This document shows, piece by piece, positions 26,028 to 35,251 of a stretch of 64,000 nt of DNA. Source of the DNA: Oscillospiraceae bacterium (GTDB lineage: Bacteria; Bacillota; Clostridia; Oscillospirales; Ruminococcaceae); NCBI GenBank assembly GCA_014799385.1, contig JAAVIC010000002.1, positions 1 through 64,000 of the forward strand. The letters are read 5' to 3'. Numbering within the stretch: the stretch's first letter is position 1; every line of letters begins with the position of its first letter. The position numbers and the translations under genes are program-made. The notes beneath the pieces were generated by a model. It worked only from the letters and a program-made list of their open reading frames with translations. It made no database searches and was not told the origin of the DNA.

Positions 26028-26462
26028 ATGACGCTGAATTTGGAGCAAATCAAGGAAATCATTCCGCACCGCGACCCGTTTTTGTTGATTGACGAGGTAA
26101 CGGAGCTTGAACCGGGTGTGAGCGTTAAGGCGAAAAAGTACCTCAAGCCCGATGAATACTGGTTTAAGGGGCATTTCCCGGGGCAGCCGGTCACTCCCGG
26201 AGTGCTGATGATTGAGATGTTGGCGCAGGCGGGCGCGGTATGCGCGTTGTCGCTCCCCGAAAATAAGGGTAAAATCGCTTTTTTCGCGGGAATAGACAAG
26301 GCTCGTTTTAGAGGACAGGTTCTGCCGGGGGATACATTGGAGCTGTCGGTTACAATTACGAAACAAATGGGCGCAATTGGCTTTGGAAGGGCAGTTGCGA
26401 CTGTAAACGGAAAAAAGGTTGTTACCGGTGAAATTAGCTTTGCGGTTGCGGATCCGAAATAA
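26028..26462 (+). CDS. fabZ: 3-hydroxyacyl-ACP dehydratase
   Basis: A 144-aa hotdog-fold dehydratase. The catalytic histidine is His49 in FKGHFPGQPVTPG and the glutamate is in LMIEMLAQAG. N-terminal IPHRDPFLLIDEV is standard. It is 14 bases after accB with a G-rich SD (GGGGGG-TGTATT). Confidence 0.95.
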   Translation: MTLNLEQIKEIIPHRDPFLLIDEVTELEPGVSVKAKKYLKPDEYWFKGHFPGQPVTPGVLMIEMLAQAGAVCALSLPENKGKIAFFAGIDKARFRGQVLPGDTLELSVTITKQMGAIGFGRAVATVNGKKVVTGEISFAVADPK

Positions 26463-26491
26463 TAATTGAAATAGTGCGGTGCGTGAAAACA

Positions 26492-26541
26492 CTCCGACAG
26501 GTTTTCTTCGGGCGAGATTGAATTTCAAAAACCTATCGGAG
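26492..26541 (+). other. Hairpin between fabZ and accC
   Basis: CTCCGACAGGTTTT and AAAACCTATCGGAG pair with one mismatch over 14 positions around a 22-base loop. No T-run follows, so it is not a clear terminator. It lies just ahead of the accC leader element. Confidence 0.5.
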
Positions 26542-26552
26542 AGTAGTGACGG

Positions 26553-26715
26553 GGCGTTATAATTCACTGCAAGTTTATGGTGATTCGTGCAAATTCAAAA
26601 CGTGAGCGTTACATCTTACCGCGCAGCGGTGAGATGTAACGCTCAGCGAGCACAAACGAAAATTGCAAAGCAATTTTCGTTTGCGCGTTTTTGAATTTGC
26701 CATTAAAATAAGGAG
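26553..26715 (+). repeat. Leader element upstream of accC
   Basis: Upstream motif GCGTTATAATTCACTGCAAG, then GGTGATTCGTGC. Outer stem GCAAATTCAAAA/TTTTGAATTTGC, hairpin GAGCGTTACATCTTACCGC/GCGGTGAGATGTAACGCTC and hairpin GCACAAACGAAAATTGC/GCAATTTTCGTTTGCGC, then ATTAAAATAAGGAG before the ATG. Confidence 0.87.
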
Positions 26716-26720
26716 CAGAG

Positions 26721-28070
26721 ATGTTTAACAAGATACTTATTGCCAATCGCGGCGAAATCGCGATTCGTATTATGAGAGCCTGCCGCGAGCTTGGAATTAA
26801 GACCGTGGCTGTGTATTCCACGGCGGACAAGTCGGCGCTCCACGCGCAAATCGCGGACGAGGCTATATGCATAGGCGCTGCGCCCTCGAAGGACAGCTAT
26901 CTGAACACCAAGTCGATTATCGCCGCGTGCGAGATTACCGGCGCGAACGCGATTCACCCGGGTTTCGGGTTTCTGTCCGAGAACGCGGATTTTGCGCGGT
27001 TATGCGAAAAATGCGGAATCACATTTATCGGTCCGACACCTAAGACCATGGACGAAATGGGAGATAAGGCGCACGCGCGGCAGACGATGATTGACGCGGG
27101 TGTGCCTGTAATCCCCGGTTCGGACGGAATCGTCAAAACGCTTGAGGACGCGAAAGCTGTCTGCCGCGAAATCGGCTATCCCGTTATGGTAAAGGCAACG
27201 GCGGGCGGCGGCGGACGTGGAATCCGCCTTGTTGAGAACGAATCCGATTTGGAGGCGAAGTTCAATGAGGCTTCCGCGGAGGCGGCGGCGAATTTCGGCA
27301 ACGGGGATTTGTATATTGAGAAGTTTGTCGTAAATCCGCGCCATATTGAGGTTCAGCTTTTGGCGGACGATTACGGAAACGTGGTACATCTCGGAGAACG
27401 TGATTGTTCGCTTCAGCGGCGGAATCAAAAGGTTCTCGAGGAAAGCCCGAGCCCGATTATGACCGATGAGCTGCGCGCGAAGATGGGCGCGGCGGCGGTC
27501 GCGGCGGCAAAGGCTTGCGGATACCGAAACGCGGGTACGATTGAGTTCCTTGTTGATAAGGACAGAAATTTCTATTTTATGGAAATGAACACACGCATTC
27601 AGGTTGAACACCCAGTTACGGAGTTTGTTACGGGAATCGACCTTGTGAAAGCGCAAATCCGTATTGCAAGCGGCGAGAAGCTGTGGTTCACGCAGGACGA
27701 TGTTCACGTTACGGGGCACGCTATCGAGTGCCGTATCAATGCCGAAGACCCGCGCAGCAATTTCCGTCCGTGCCCCGGAGTGATAAGGTCTATACACGTT
27801 CCGGGCGGCTTTAATGTGCGTATCGACAGCGCGGCATATGTGGGATACGAAATTCCCCCGTATTACGACAGCATGATAGCCAAGCTGATTGTAAAGGGTA
27901 TGGACAGGGAAGAGGCGATCGCTAAAATGCGTGTGGCACTCGCGGAGTTCATCATTGACGGTGTGGAAACGAATATTGATTTCCATCTGCGTTTGATACG
28001 CAACGAGAACTTTGAAAGCGGCGAGTTCGACAACGGCTTCTTAAACCGCGTAAACATTATGGAGGATTGA
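26721..28070 (+). CDS. accC: Biotin carboxylase subunit of acetyl-CoA carboxylase
   Basis: ATP-grasp enzyme carboxylating biotin on AccB. The 449-aa sequence opens [18 protein letters not shown]. It has the glycine-rich ATP loop [12 protein letters not shown], and [16 protein letters not shown] with metal and bicarbonate residues. Length and order are normal. Followed by accD after 4 bases. Confidence 0.97.
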   Translation: MFNKILIANRGEIAIRIMRACRELGIKTVAVYSTADKSALHAQIADEAICIGAAPSKDSYLNTKSIIAACEITGANAIHPGFGFLSENADFARLCEKCGITFIGPTPKTMDEMGDKAHARQTMIDAGVPVIPGSDGIVKTLEDAKAVCREIGYPVMVKATAGGGGRGIRLVENESDLEAKFNEASAEAAANFGNGDLYIEKFVVNPRHIEVQLLADDYGNVVHLGERDCSLQRRNQKVLEESPSPIMTDELRAKMGAAAVAAAKACGYRNAGTIEFLVDKDRNFYFMEMNTRIQVEHPVTEFVTGIDLVKAQIRIASGEKLWFTQDDVHVTGHAIECRINAEDPRSNFRPCPGVIRSIHVPGGFNVRIDSAAYVGYEIPPYYDSMIAKLIVKGMDREEAIAKMRVALAEFIIDGVETNIDFHLRLIRNENFESGEFDNGFLNRVNIMED

Positions 28071-28074
28071 CTAA

Positions 28075-28959
28075 ATGGCGTCTATTGAGGATTTGTTCAA
28101 GGTTGTAAAGTCGCGGTTTATGGACGACAACCAACACACACCCGCGACAAAAGACGTGGAGATTCCGCGCGATTTGCTGTTCAAGTGTCCGCGCTGCGGC
28201 GGAGTGTTTTATAATGAGGAGTTCGTGAACGCGCTGAAGGTTTGTCCGAAGTGCAATTATCACGCGCGCCTAACGTGGCAGGAGCGGTTGTCGCTCACTG
28301 CGGACGATGGCAGTTTTATTGAGTTGGACGCGGGTATGAAATCTCTTAATCCGATAGGTTTTCCGCGTTACGAGGATAAAGTGGAAAAGTGCGCCGAGCA
28401 GTGCGATACCAACGAGGCAATCGTGACGGGCGAGTGCACGATTCGCGGATACCGCACGGTTATCGGCATTATGGACAGTCACTTTATGATGGCGAGTATG
28501 GGCAGCGTGGTGGGCGAGAAAATCACCCGCGCGTTTGAATACGCGACCGAAAAGGGTCTGCCGGTAGTTATGTTCACAAGCTCCGGCGGAGCGCGAATGC
28601 AGGAGGGAATCATCTCGCTTATGCAGATGGCAAAGACCTCAGGCGCGGTAAAGCGGCACAACGACGCGGGCGGACTGTACATCACGGTTATGACTGACCC
28701 GACCACGGGCGGTGTTACGGCTTCATTTGCGAGTCTGGGCGACATTATAATTGCCGAGCCAAAAGTGCTTATCGGGTTCGCGGGGCGGCGCGTTATTCAG
28801 GATACGATTCGTCAGCGGCTGCCGGACGACTTCCAGTCGGCGGAGTTCCAGTTGGACTGCGGTTTCGTGGATACTATCGTAGAGCGCGGAATGATGCGTA
28901 AGGCATTGTCCGGTATACTTAAGCTGCACGGATTCCCGAAAGAAACAATCGCGAGGTAA
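28075..28959 (+). CDS. accD: Acetyl-CoA carboxylase carboxyltransferase beta subunit
   Basis: Half of the carboxyltransferase that moves CO2 to acetyl-CoA. The N-terminal zinc ribbon is CPRCGGVFYNEEF followed by VCPKC. The crotonase-type core has TSSGGARMQEG and TTGGVTASFASLGD. Length is 294 aa. Its partner accA follows only after two orphan genes. Confidence 0.96.
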   Translation: MASIEDLFKVVKSRFMDDNQHTPATKDVEIPRDLLFKCPRCGGVFYNEEFVNALKVCPKCNYHARLTWQERLSLTADDGSFIELDAGMKSLNPIGFPRYEDKVEKCAEQCDTNEAIVTGECTIRGYRTVIGIMDSHFMMASMGSVVGEKITRAFEYATEKGLPVVMFTSSGGARMQEGIISLMQMAKTSGAVKRHNDAGGLYITVMTDPTTGGVTASFASLGDIIIAEPKVLIGFAGRRVIQDTIRQRLPDDFQSAEFQLDCGFVDTIVERGMMRKALSGILKLHGFPKETIAR

Positions 28960-29016
28960 TTATAGAGAACGGAGAAAGTCCGATTTCGAGAACGATATTC
29001 CGGTGGGAGTATAAGA

Positions 29017-29649
29017 ATGAGCGTTGAATTTATACAAAAGTGGATTGAAAGCGCAGTCTGCGGGCTGCTCGGCAAGGACGCGGTCGACGAGAGTGATCTC
29101 GCAAAAATAAAGTATCTTGCCGTAGGCGAAAGCTTTCAAAACGATTTCTTTATCGAGATGTCGCTTGAACAGCCGCCTAAGCCATTTGTCAATTTCGATG
29201 GCGGTGATGAATGGACTTACTGTCTGCGCGGAGCGGATATAAAGCCTTTGATAGAGAAATTTAAGGGCAAAACAGACGTTGAGCTTTCGATGTTCGGTCT
29301 TGATAAAGAAGACGAGGAGTGGGAAGAAATCATTTTCACGGAGGAGTCGGAGAGCCTTTGGAAGAAGTTCTCAAAGTGTGTTTTCAAAGATAGACACTAC
29401 GAGAAGCATACCGACCTCGATGAATGGGATGCGTGGTATGATGGAGTCAGTGCTTCGCTGTGGCGGGATATATCGCTGTTTACGGGCGTTGAGGTCTTGC
29501 GTATACAGGGGCTGGATATACCCGACCTTACGTTTTTGGATAATTTCCCCGATCTGAGGGCATTGGAGCTTGTCGAAACGAAGTTCGCCAAGACGGACGG
29601 CATCGAGAAGCTGGAGCGTCTTGAACAGTTGGCTTGTTGGTTGGATTAA
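29017..29649 (+). CDS. Orphan protein with C-terminal leucine-rich segment (copy 1)
   Basis: A 210-aa acidic soluble protein between accD and accA. The front part has KIKYLAVGESFQNDFFIEMS and PPKPFVNFDGGDEW. The last 65 residues show leucine-rich periodicity (VEVLRIQGLDIPDL, NFPDLRALELVETKF). It is paralogous over its full length to the next gene. No known family is recognised. Small acidic orphans of this kind in tandem often turn out to be immunity proteins, which here is inference only. Confidence 0.7.
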   Translation: MSVEFIQKWIESAVCGLLGKDAVDESDLAKIKYLAVGESFQNDFFIEMSLEQPPKPFVNFDGGDEWTYCLRGADIKPLIEKFKGKTDVELSMFGLDKEDEEWEEIIFTEESESLWKKFSKCVFKDRHYEKHTDLDEWDAWYDGVSASLWRDISLFTGVEVLRIQGLDIPDLTFLDNFPDLRALELVETKFAKTDGIEKLERLEQLACWLD

Positions 29650-29678
29650 AGTGAGGTAAAAAGGGAGGTCAAGTCGAA

Positions 29679-30272
29679 ATGACAAAATGGGTTGCAGACG
29701 CAGTGGGGAATCCCGAAGACGCAGCGCGGATAAAGTACCTCGTAATCGGGGAGACTTTCGACTGCGATTTCTTTATTGAGTTATCGCGCGAGATTCCGCC
29801 AAAACCGTTTGTTAATACGGACGGCGGAGATGAGTGGGCGTGCTGTCTGAGAAACGGCGATATTGCGAAACTAGTTGAGAAATATCGAGGCAAAACAGAT
29901 AATCAGATGTCCTGTTTCGGAATTGATCGTCCCGATGACGCAGACTGGCGGAATTATTGCTTTTCCGATGAGGCGAGGGCGAAGTGGAATGAATTTCGTG
30001 AGAGTATTTCCGATGCGCTGTATTACGAAGAACTTCCCGATTCCGAGTTCGAGCGTTGGTATGACGGTGTTCGCGAGAACACTTGGCGCGATATTGCGCT
30101 GTTCACCGGGGTTGAGGTGCTGAGAATCCAAGGACTTGTAATTCCCGATTTTACGATATTGGGCAATTTTCCCAATCTGCGTGCTGCGGAATTTGTTGAA
30201 ACAGTGTTCACGTCCGCAGATGGGATTGAAAATCTGCTTAATCTCGAACAGTTAAGTTGTTGGCTGGATTAA
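29679..30272 (+). CDS. Orphan protein with C-terminal leucine-rich segment (copy 2)
   Basis: A 197-aa paralogue of the preceding gene, roughly half identical by eye. It shares IKYLVIGETFDCDFFIELS, PPKPFVNTDGGDEW, WRDIALFTGVEVLRIQGL and the final LEQLSCWLD. It lacks about 15 residues at the N-terminus relative to copy 1. Good Shine-Dalgarno (GGGAGG) and 29 bases of spacing suggest both are expressed with the acc genes. Confidence 0.7.
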   Translation: MTKWVADAVGNPEDAARIKYLVIGETFDCDFFIELSREIPPKPFVNTDGGDEWACCLRNGDIAKLVEKYRGKTDNQMSCFGIDRPDDADWRNYCFSDEARAKWNEFRESISDALYYEELPDSEFERWYDGVRENTWRDIALFTGVEVLRIQGLVIPDFTILGNFPNLRAAEFVETVFTSADGIENLLNLEQLSCWLD

Positions 30273-30273
30273 G

Positions 30274-30479
30274 CGTTCAATAGCGTGTTGTGCAAATCAA
30301 GGCTTTGGCGATTCGTGCAAATTGCGAAAGCGAGCGGTGCGGTGCGCACAGTGGCAACCAAAGATAATCCAAAAAGACTCAAAATTCCCGAAGGAAATTT
30401 TGAGCGGTTTTGGAATGCTGGCGAAGCGAAGCGGAGCCCAGGCATTCCAAAATTTGGATTTTAATTTAGAATAAGGAGT
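30274..30479 (+). repeat. Leader element upstream of accA (hairpin order reversed)
   Basis: Begins with the usual 5' start (GGCTTTGGCGATTCGTGCAAATTGCG), then switches to the galK-type core. Outer stem AATCCAAA/TTTGGATT closes hairpin CTCAAAATT/AATTTTGAG and hairpin GGAATGCT.../...GGCATTCC, with tip GAAGCGAAGCGGAGC. It ends TTAGAATAAGGAG before the ATG. Confidence 0.72.
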
Positions 30480-30483
30480 AAAG

Positions 30484-31287
30484 ATGAGTAATTTAACGGC
30501 TTGGGAGCGTATGGAAGTTGTTCACCACAAGAACCGTCCGACAGTGAATGACTACATTCCCGCTCTGTTTACGCGGTTTATGGAGTTTCACGGCGACCGC
30601 TGTTTCGGTGACGATGCGGCGATTATCGGCGGAATCGGGCTGCTGTCGTCAACTCCCGTGACGGTATTGGCACAGGTAAAGGGGCGCAATCTTGAGGAGA
30701 ACAAACGTTCGAATTTCTCGATGCCGCACCCCGAGGGATATCGCAAGGCTTTAAGACTTGCGAAACAGGCGGAGAAGTTTCGGCGACCTATAATCTGTCT
30801 TGTGGACACGCCCGGCGCATATTGCGGGATAGAGGCGGAAAAGCGCGGTCAAGGTGAGGCAATCGCGCGGAATCTGTACGAGTTTATGACAATAAAGACG
30901 CCGATTATTTCAATTGTGCTCGGAGAGGGCGGAAGCGGCGGCGCGCTTGCGCTGGCGGTGTGCGATGAGCTGGCGATGATGGAGAACGCACTGTACAGCG
31001 CGATTTCCCCGCGCGGAGCAGCTTCCATTTTGTGGAAAGATGGTTCAAAAGAACGTGAAGCGTGTGAAATCCTGAAAATCACTGCCGAAGATCTGACAAA
31101 TTTCGGCGTGTGCGACAAAATTATCAAAGAGCCGGAGGGCGGCGCGCACAACGCTCCCGAACAGGCGGCTGACAGCCTTTACGAGTACCTTACGGAGGCG
31201 GTTGGGCGACTAAGCTCGGTGGACGAAAAGTCCCTGTTGGAGCGCCGATATAACAAATTCAGGAAAATCGGAATGTTTACGGAATAA
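30484..31287 (+). CDS. accA: Acetyl-CoA carboxylase carboxyltransferase alpha subunit
   Basis: Second half of the carboxyltransferase. The 267-aa protein starts at the core domain without the usual long N-terminal helix region, a form common in Clostridia. Signatures are FHGDRCFGDD, MPHPEGYRKALRLA, DTPGAYCGIEAEKRGQGEAIA and GEGGSGGALAL. Confidence 0.95.
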   Translation: MSNLTAWERMEVVHHKNRPTVNDYIPALFTRFMEFHGDRCFGDDAAIIGGIGLLSSTPVTVLAQVKGRNLEENKRSNFSMPHPEGYRKALRLAKQAEKFRRPIICLVDTPGAYCGIEAEKRGQGEAIARNLYEFMTIKTPIISIVLGEGGSGGALALAVCDELAMMENALYSAISPRGAASILWKDGSKEREACEILKITAEDLTNFGVCDKIIKEPEGGAHNAPEQAADSLYEYLTEAVGRLSSVDEKSLLERRYNKFRKIGMFTE

Positions 31288-31328
31288 AATTTTGTGCAAA
31301 ATCACTAAAAGATTTTTTCCGTAAGCAC

Positions 31329-31357
31329 TTGATTATTTCAAAATAATGTTTTATAAT
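31329..31357 (+). promoter_or_regulatory. Internal sigma-A promoter for acpP
   Basis: TTGATT, 17 bases, TATAAT, about 52 bases before the acpP ATG. It would let acpP be transcribed above the level of the upstream acc genes. Confidence 0.72.
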
Positions 31358-31409
31358 AGTACTTGATAATGCTGTATAAATACGGCAAGAAAAATGGAGG
31401 ATATTGAGC

Positions 31410-31643
31410 ATGGATATTTTTGAAGAGGTAAAGAAGCTCATCGCTGAAAATCTTGACGTTGCGGATGTTGATTCGATAACCGAGGGTACTTCAATCACCG
31501 ATGACCTTGGCGCGGATTCGCTGGACGTTGTTGATCTGGTTGTTGCTGTCAACGACAAGTTCAACGTTGAGATTCCCGATGACGAGGTTGAGAACATCAA
31601 GACCGTCGGCGACATCGTAAAGTACATTGAGGACAAGATGTAA
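31410..31643 (+). CDS. acpP: Acyl carrier protein
   Basis: A 77-aa four-helix carrier. The phosphopantetheine serine is Ser37 in GADSLDVVDL. Acidic throughout. ATG at 31410 is preferred over the TTG two codons earlier: GGAGG lies 10 bases before the ATG. It closes the FASII/ACC cluster and is followed by a strong terminator. Confidence 0.96.
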   Translation: MDIFEEVKKLIAENLDVADVDSITEGTSITDDLGADSLDVVDLVVAVNDKFNVEIPDDEVENIKTVGDIVKYIEDKM

Positions 31644-31665
31644 GTTTGTCAGAACACAAAGAATC

Positions 31666-31700
31666 AGCGGAGAACCGAAAGGTTCTCCGCTTTGATTTTA
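31666..31700. terminator. acpP terminator
   Basis: An 11-bp stem AGCGGAGAACC/GGTTCTCCGCT with a GAAA tetraloop, then TTGATTTTA. It also ends the minus-strand small gene facing it. Confidence 0.85.
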
Positions 31701-31848
31701 GGTTTCCTGTTCCGTAGAGAGCGCGATTTTATCCAGCAGTTCAACGATTTCCTCTTTGGTGTATTCCTTTTTTTTCGCCGTTGGTGAAAAGCAGGCGAAG
31801 TTCGTACAGTGTTGCCATTTTGGTGTCTTGTCTTTCCTTTTCGGTCAT
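31698..31848 (-). pseudogene. Small gene with a frameshift at an A8 tract
   Basis: On the minus strand an ATG (31848) with AAGGAG 10 bases upstream opens MTEKERQDTKMATLYELRLLF. At GGCG-AAAAAAAA-GGAATAC the frame is lost and a stop follows soon. With one A fewer the frame continues EYTKEEIVELLDKIAL and ends at TAA 31698, giving 49 residues. The span is 151 bases, exactly one base too long. It could be a pseudogene, a sequencing error in a homopolymer, or a slippage site. Too short for the ORF track. Confidence 0.5.
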
Positions 31849-31938
31849 AGGAATCACGCTCCTTTCGTTAATTCAATTATAATATATTCCGTGTAATTTG
31901 TCAAGTAAAAAAATTTTATATAATTTGGCAAAAAATAC

Positions 31939-31967
31939 TTGAAAAATCTTTGGAAATATTGTACAAT
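31939..31967 (+). promoter_or_regulatory. Sigma-A promoter for pgk
   Basis: TTGAAA, 17 bases, TACAAT, about 65 bases before the pgk start. Confidence 0.72.
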
Positions 31968-32033
31968 ATATAGTGTAGAGGTTTGAGATTCTCTCAAACA
32001 AATATTTCACATAACGAAAGGAAATGTTTACCA

Positions 32034-33253
32034 TGGCTAAGCTCAACAAGAAAAATGTAGAAGATTTGAACGTAAAGGGCAAATTCGTCCTCGTGCGCGT
32101 TGATTTCAACGTTCCGCTGAAGGACGGCAAAATCACCAACGATAACCGTATCACTGCGGCTCTTCCGACCATTAACAAGCTCACCGAAAACGGCGCAAAG
32201 GTAGTTCTTTGCTCGCACCTCGGCAAGCCGAAGAACGGTCCCGAGGCTAAGTTCTCGCTTAAGCCCGCGGCGGACAGACTCGCGGAGCTGGTTAAGTCTA
32301 AGGTTACATTCGCTCCCGATGATACCGTAGTCGGCGATAACGCGAAGAAGGCTGTTGCGGAGATGGCTGACGGCGATATCGTTGTTCTTGAGAACACACG
32401 TTTCCGCGGCGCTGACGAGACCAAGAACGGCGAGGGCTTCTCGAAGGAGCTTGCAGACCTCGTTCACGGCGAGATTTTCGTTATGGACGCGTTCGGTTCC
32501 TCTCACAGAGCGCACGCTTCCACCGTTGGCGTAACAAAGTTCGTTAAGGAAACCGCTGTCGGCTACCTGATGAACAAGGAGATCGAGTTCCTCGGCAACG
32601 CTGTCGAGAATCCCACACGTCCGTTTGTTGCGGTTCTGGGCGGCGCAAAGGTTGCGGATAAGCTGAATGTAATCTCCAATCTGCTCGACAAGTGCGATAC
32701 GCTGATTATCGGCGGCGGTATGGCTTATACCTTCCTTAAGGCTAAGGGCTGCGAGGTAGGCAAATCGTTGGTTGACGATGAAAAGCTCGATTACTGCAAG
32801 GAGATGATAGCAAAGGCTGAAAAGAACGGCAAGAAGCTGCTCCTGCCCGTTGACACCACCATTGCTAAGGCATTCCCCGACCCGATTGACGCGGATATCG
32901 AGGTTTCCGTTGTGGATTCGGACAAGATTCCTGCGGATATGATGGGTCTGGACATCGGCGAAAAGACCATGGAGCTGTTCGCGAACGAGGTTAAGTCCGC
33001 AAAGACCGTTGTATGGAACGGACCGATGGGCGTATTCGAGAACCCGACTCTCGCAAAGGGAACGATCGCGGTTGCTAAGGGTATGGCAGAGGCTGACGCT
33101 ACCACGATTATCGGCGGCGGCGACTCTGCGGCGGCTGTTGTTCAGCTCGGTTTCGCGGATAAGATGAGCCACATCTCCACCGGCGGCGGAGCGTCTCTTG
33201 AGTATCTGGAGGGTAAGGGTCTGCCCGGAATTGACGCTATTCAGGATAAGTAA
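32034..33253 (+). CDS. pgk: Phosphoglycerate kinase
   Basis: Glycolytic enzyme making ATP from 1,3-bisphosphoglycerate. N-terminal [23 protein letters not shown], the hinge phrase [10 protein letters not shown] and the ATP loop [10 protein letters not shown] are all present in order. The ATG at 32034 (MAKLNKKNV) is preferred to the track start because the AAAGGAAA SD then has normal spacing. Followed by a terminator, so pgk may be monocistronic. Confidence 0.97.
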
Positions 33254-33268
33254 TAGTTGACAGTTATG

Positions 33269-33299
33269 GTATGCCGCCGCGGCGCGGCGGCATACTTTT
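33269..33299 (+). terminator. pgk terminator
   Basis: An 11-bp stem GTATGCCGCCG/CGGCGGCATAC followed by TTTTGTT. The track's extended acyltransferase ORF begins inside it, which argues for a later start of that gene. Confidence 0.82.
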
Positions 33300-33315
33300 G
33301 TTAATGGAGGCTAAG

Positions 33316-34422
33316 TTGGGCAAAAGAAAATATTTCATTGATAATCTGAGAATTTTGGCAATTCTGATGTTGTTTCCGTTTCACGCGTCAATGTGTTTTC
33401 TGTCAGGCGGCTATTACAGCTTTTACGTTTATGGAGGGGAAATTCCCGCGCTTCGGTATATCGATCTCTCGGTGTATCCATGGTGGATGTCCTTGATGTT
33501 CGCGCTTGCGGGAGCGTCGACCTTCTTTGCGCTGAAAAAACGAACGGCTGCTGAATACGCAAAGGAGCGTGTTCTCAGGCTGCTTGTTCCGTTCGTGAGC
33601 GGGCTTCTGCTTTGGATACCGATTCAGAGCTTTATCGCGGACGTTTTCTACAACGATTATCAAGGCGGATTTTTTAGGCACTATTCGGTTTTTTTCACCA
33701 AATGGGGCGACCTCACGGGCTATGACGGCGGGTTTACTCCCGGTCACTTGTGGTTTATATTGTTCCTGTTTGTGTATTCGTTGGTGTTCTTACCGTTGAA
33801 TATTTGGTACGTTAAGAGGGACAAAAAACCCGATATGTCGAAAATACCCGTTGTGGTGATGATAATCGGCGGATTTGCGCTGCTTTGCGCGGGCGGTCTT
33901 GTTGCGAATGTTGGCGGAAAAGGTGTGCTTGAATTTGCTCTCTGCTTTCTGTTGGGGTTCTTTTTATTCACCGATGACAAGGTGATTGAAAAGCTCAAAC
34001 GCAATTGGATTCTGCTTGGCGGTTTGTGGCTTGCAATGATGATATTCCGTTGCGTTATGTGGAATATCGGCATTGAAAGCAATCTCTTTTGGTATCTCGA
34101 TTTCAGAGCCTTAGAGTGGACGGGAATCCTTGGCGCAGTGGCAGTCGGAGCGAGGTTCTTGGACTTCAAAAGCGGATTCACGAGTTACTTCTCGCCCGCA
34201 TGCTTCCCGATTTATTGGCTGCATCAAACCGTACTTGCAGCGGTCGCGTTCTTTATCGTAAAGATCGATTGCGCCAACTTCGCGCAGTTTGTCTTGATAA
34301 CGGTCGTCAGCTTTGCTGTTACCGTGGGGCTGTACGAAATCTGTAAAAGAATAGCTCCGCTTAGGTTTATTACAGGAATCAAAAAGCCGGAAAAATCGCG
34401 CGGTGATACTACCGTAAAATGA
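33316..34422 (+). CDS. Membrane acyltransferase (acyltransferase-3 family)
   Basis: A polytopic membrane protein of about 368 aa with around ten hydrophobic segments. It begins KRKYFIDNLRILAILMLFPFHASM, with the conserved R and H of the AT3/OafA family. GHLWFILFLFVYS and PIYWLHQTVLA are other family positions. It likely transfers acyl groups to a surface glycan. GGAGG lies 5 bases before a TTG at 33316, so that start is preferred; ATG at 33304 has no visible SD. Its link to glycolysis is probably accidental. Confidence 0.8.
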   Translation: MGKRKYFIDNLRILAILMLFPFHASMCFLSGGYYSFYVYGGEIPALRYIDLSVYPWWMSLMFALAGASTFFALKKRTAAEYAKERVLRLLVPFVSGLLLWIPIQSFIADVFYNDYQGGFFRHYSVFFTKWGDLTGYDGGFTPGHLWFILFLFVYSLVFLPLNIWYVKRDKKPDMSKIPVVVMIIGGFALLCAGGLVANVGGKGVLEFALCFLLGFFLFTDDKVIEKLKRNWILLGGLWLAMMIFRCVMWNIGIESNLFWYLDFRALEWTGILGAVAVGARFLDFKSGFTSYFSPACFPIYWLHQTVLAAVAFFIVKIDCANFAQFVLITVVSFAVTVGLYEICKRIAPLRFITGIKKPEKSRGDTTVK

Positions 34423-34459
34423 TTTGAGATGTTTTCTCAATTGAAAGGAATGTTTTACT

Positions 34460-35233
34460 ATGAAGAAGAATGTAAGAAAGGCAATTATTGCCGGAAACTG
34501 GAAGATGAACAAGACACGCCCCGAGGCGAAGGCTCTGCTTGAGGAACTCAAGCCGCTGGTTGCGGACGTTAAGGGTGTGGAAATCGTTGCGTGTGTGCCG
34601 TTCACCAACCTTGAAACGGCTCTGGAAGCGACCAAGGGCACGAACATCAAAATCGGCGCGGAGAACTGCCACTTTGAGAAGAGCGGCGCGTTCACGGGAG
34701 AGATTTCCGCGGATATGCTCGCTGAGATGGGCGTGGAGTATGTAGTGCTTGGTCACTCCGAGCGCCGTCAGTACTTCAACGAAACAGACGAAACTGTAAA
34801 CAAGCGTACCAAGGCGGCTTTGGCAGCGGGTTTGAAGCCCATCGTGTGCGTGGGCGAGCTTCTCTGGGAGCGTGAGTGCAACATCACCGAGGAGGTTATC
34901 GCGCGCCAGATCAAGCTGGATTTCTTCGCGATCTCCAAGGAGGACGTTAAGAAGTGCGTTATCGCTTATGAGCCTGTATGGGCTATCGGCACGGGCAAGA
35001 CCGCTACCGCCGACCAGGCGGAGGAAGTTTGCGCGTTTATCCGCGCTCAGCTCGCTAAGCTGTACGATAACGACACTGCGGAGTCCATCACGATTCAGTA
35101 CGGCGGCTCGATGAACGCGGGTAATGCCGAGGAGCTGGTTTCCAAGACCAATGTAGACGGCGGACTTATCGGCGGCGCTTCCTTGAAGGCAGGAGATTTC
35201 ACCACTATCATCAAGGCGGCAGAGAACGGTTGA
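34460..35233 (+). CDS. tpiA: Triosephosphate isomerase
   Basis: Interconverts dihydroxyacetone phosphate and glyceraldehyde 3-phosphate. The 257-aa barrel has AGNWKMNKT (catalytic Lys), VLGHSERRQYF (catalytic His), AYEPVWAIGTGKTA (catalytic Glu) and QYGGSMNAGNA. GAAAGGAATG precedes the ATG. Confidence 0.97.
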   Translation: MKKNVRKAIIAGNWKMNKTRPEAKALLEELKPLVADVKGVEIVACVPFTNLETALEATKGTNIKIGAENCHFEKSGAFTGEISADMLAEMGVEYVVLGHSERRQYFNETDETVNKRTKAALAAGLKPIVCVGELLWERECNITEEVIARQIKLDFFAISKEDVKKCVIAYEPVWAIGTGKTATADQAEEVCAFIRAQLAKLYDNDTAESITIQYGGSMNAGNAEELVSKTNVDGGLIGGASLKAGDFTTIIKAAENG

Positions 35234-35251
35234 TTTTGGGGAGCAAAGTGT

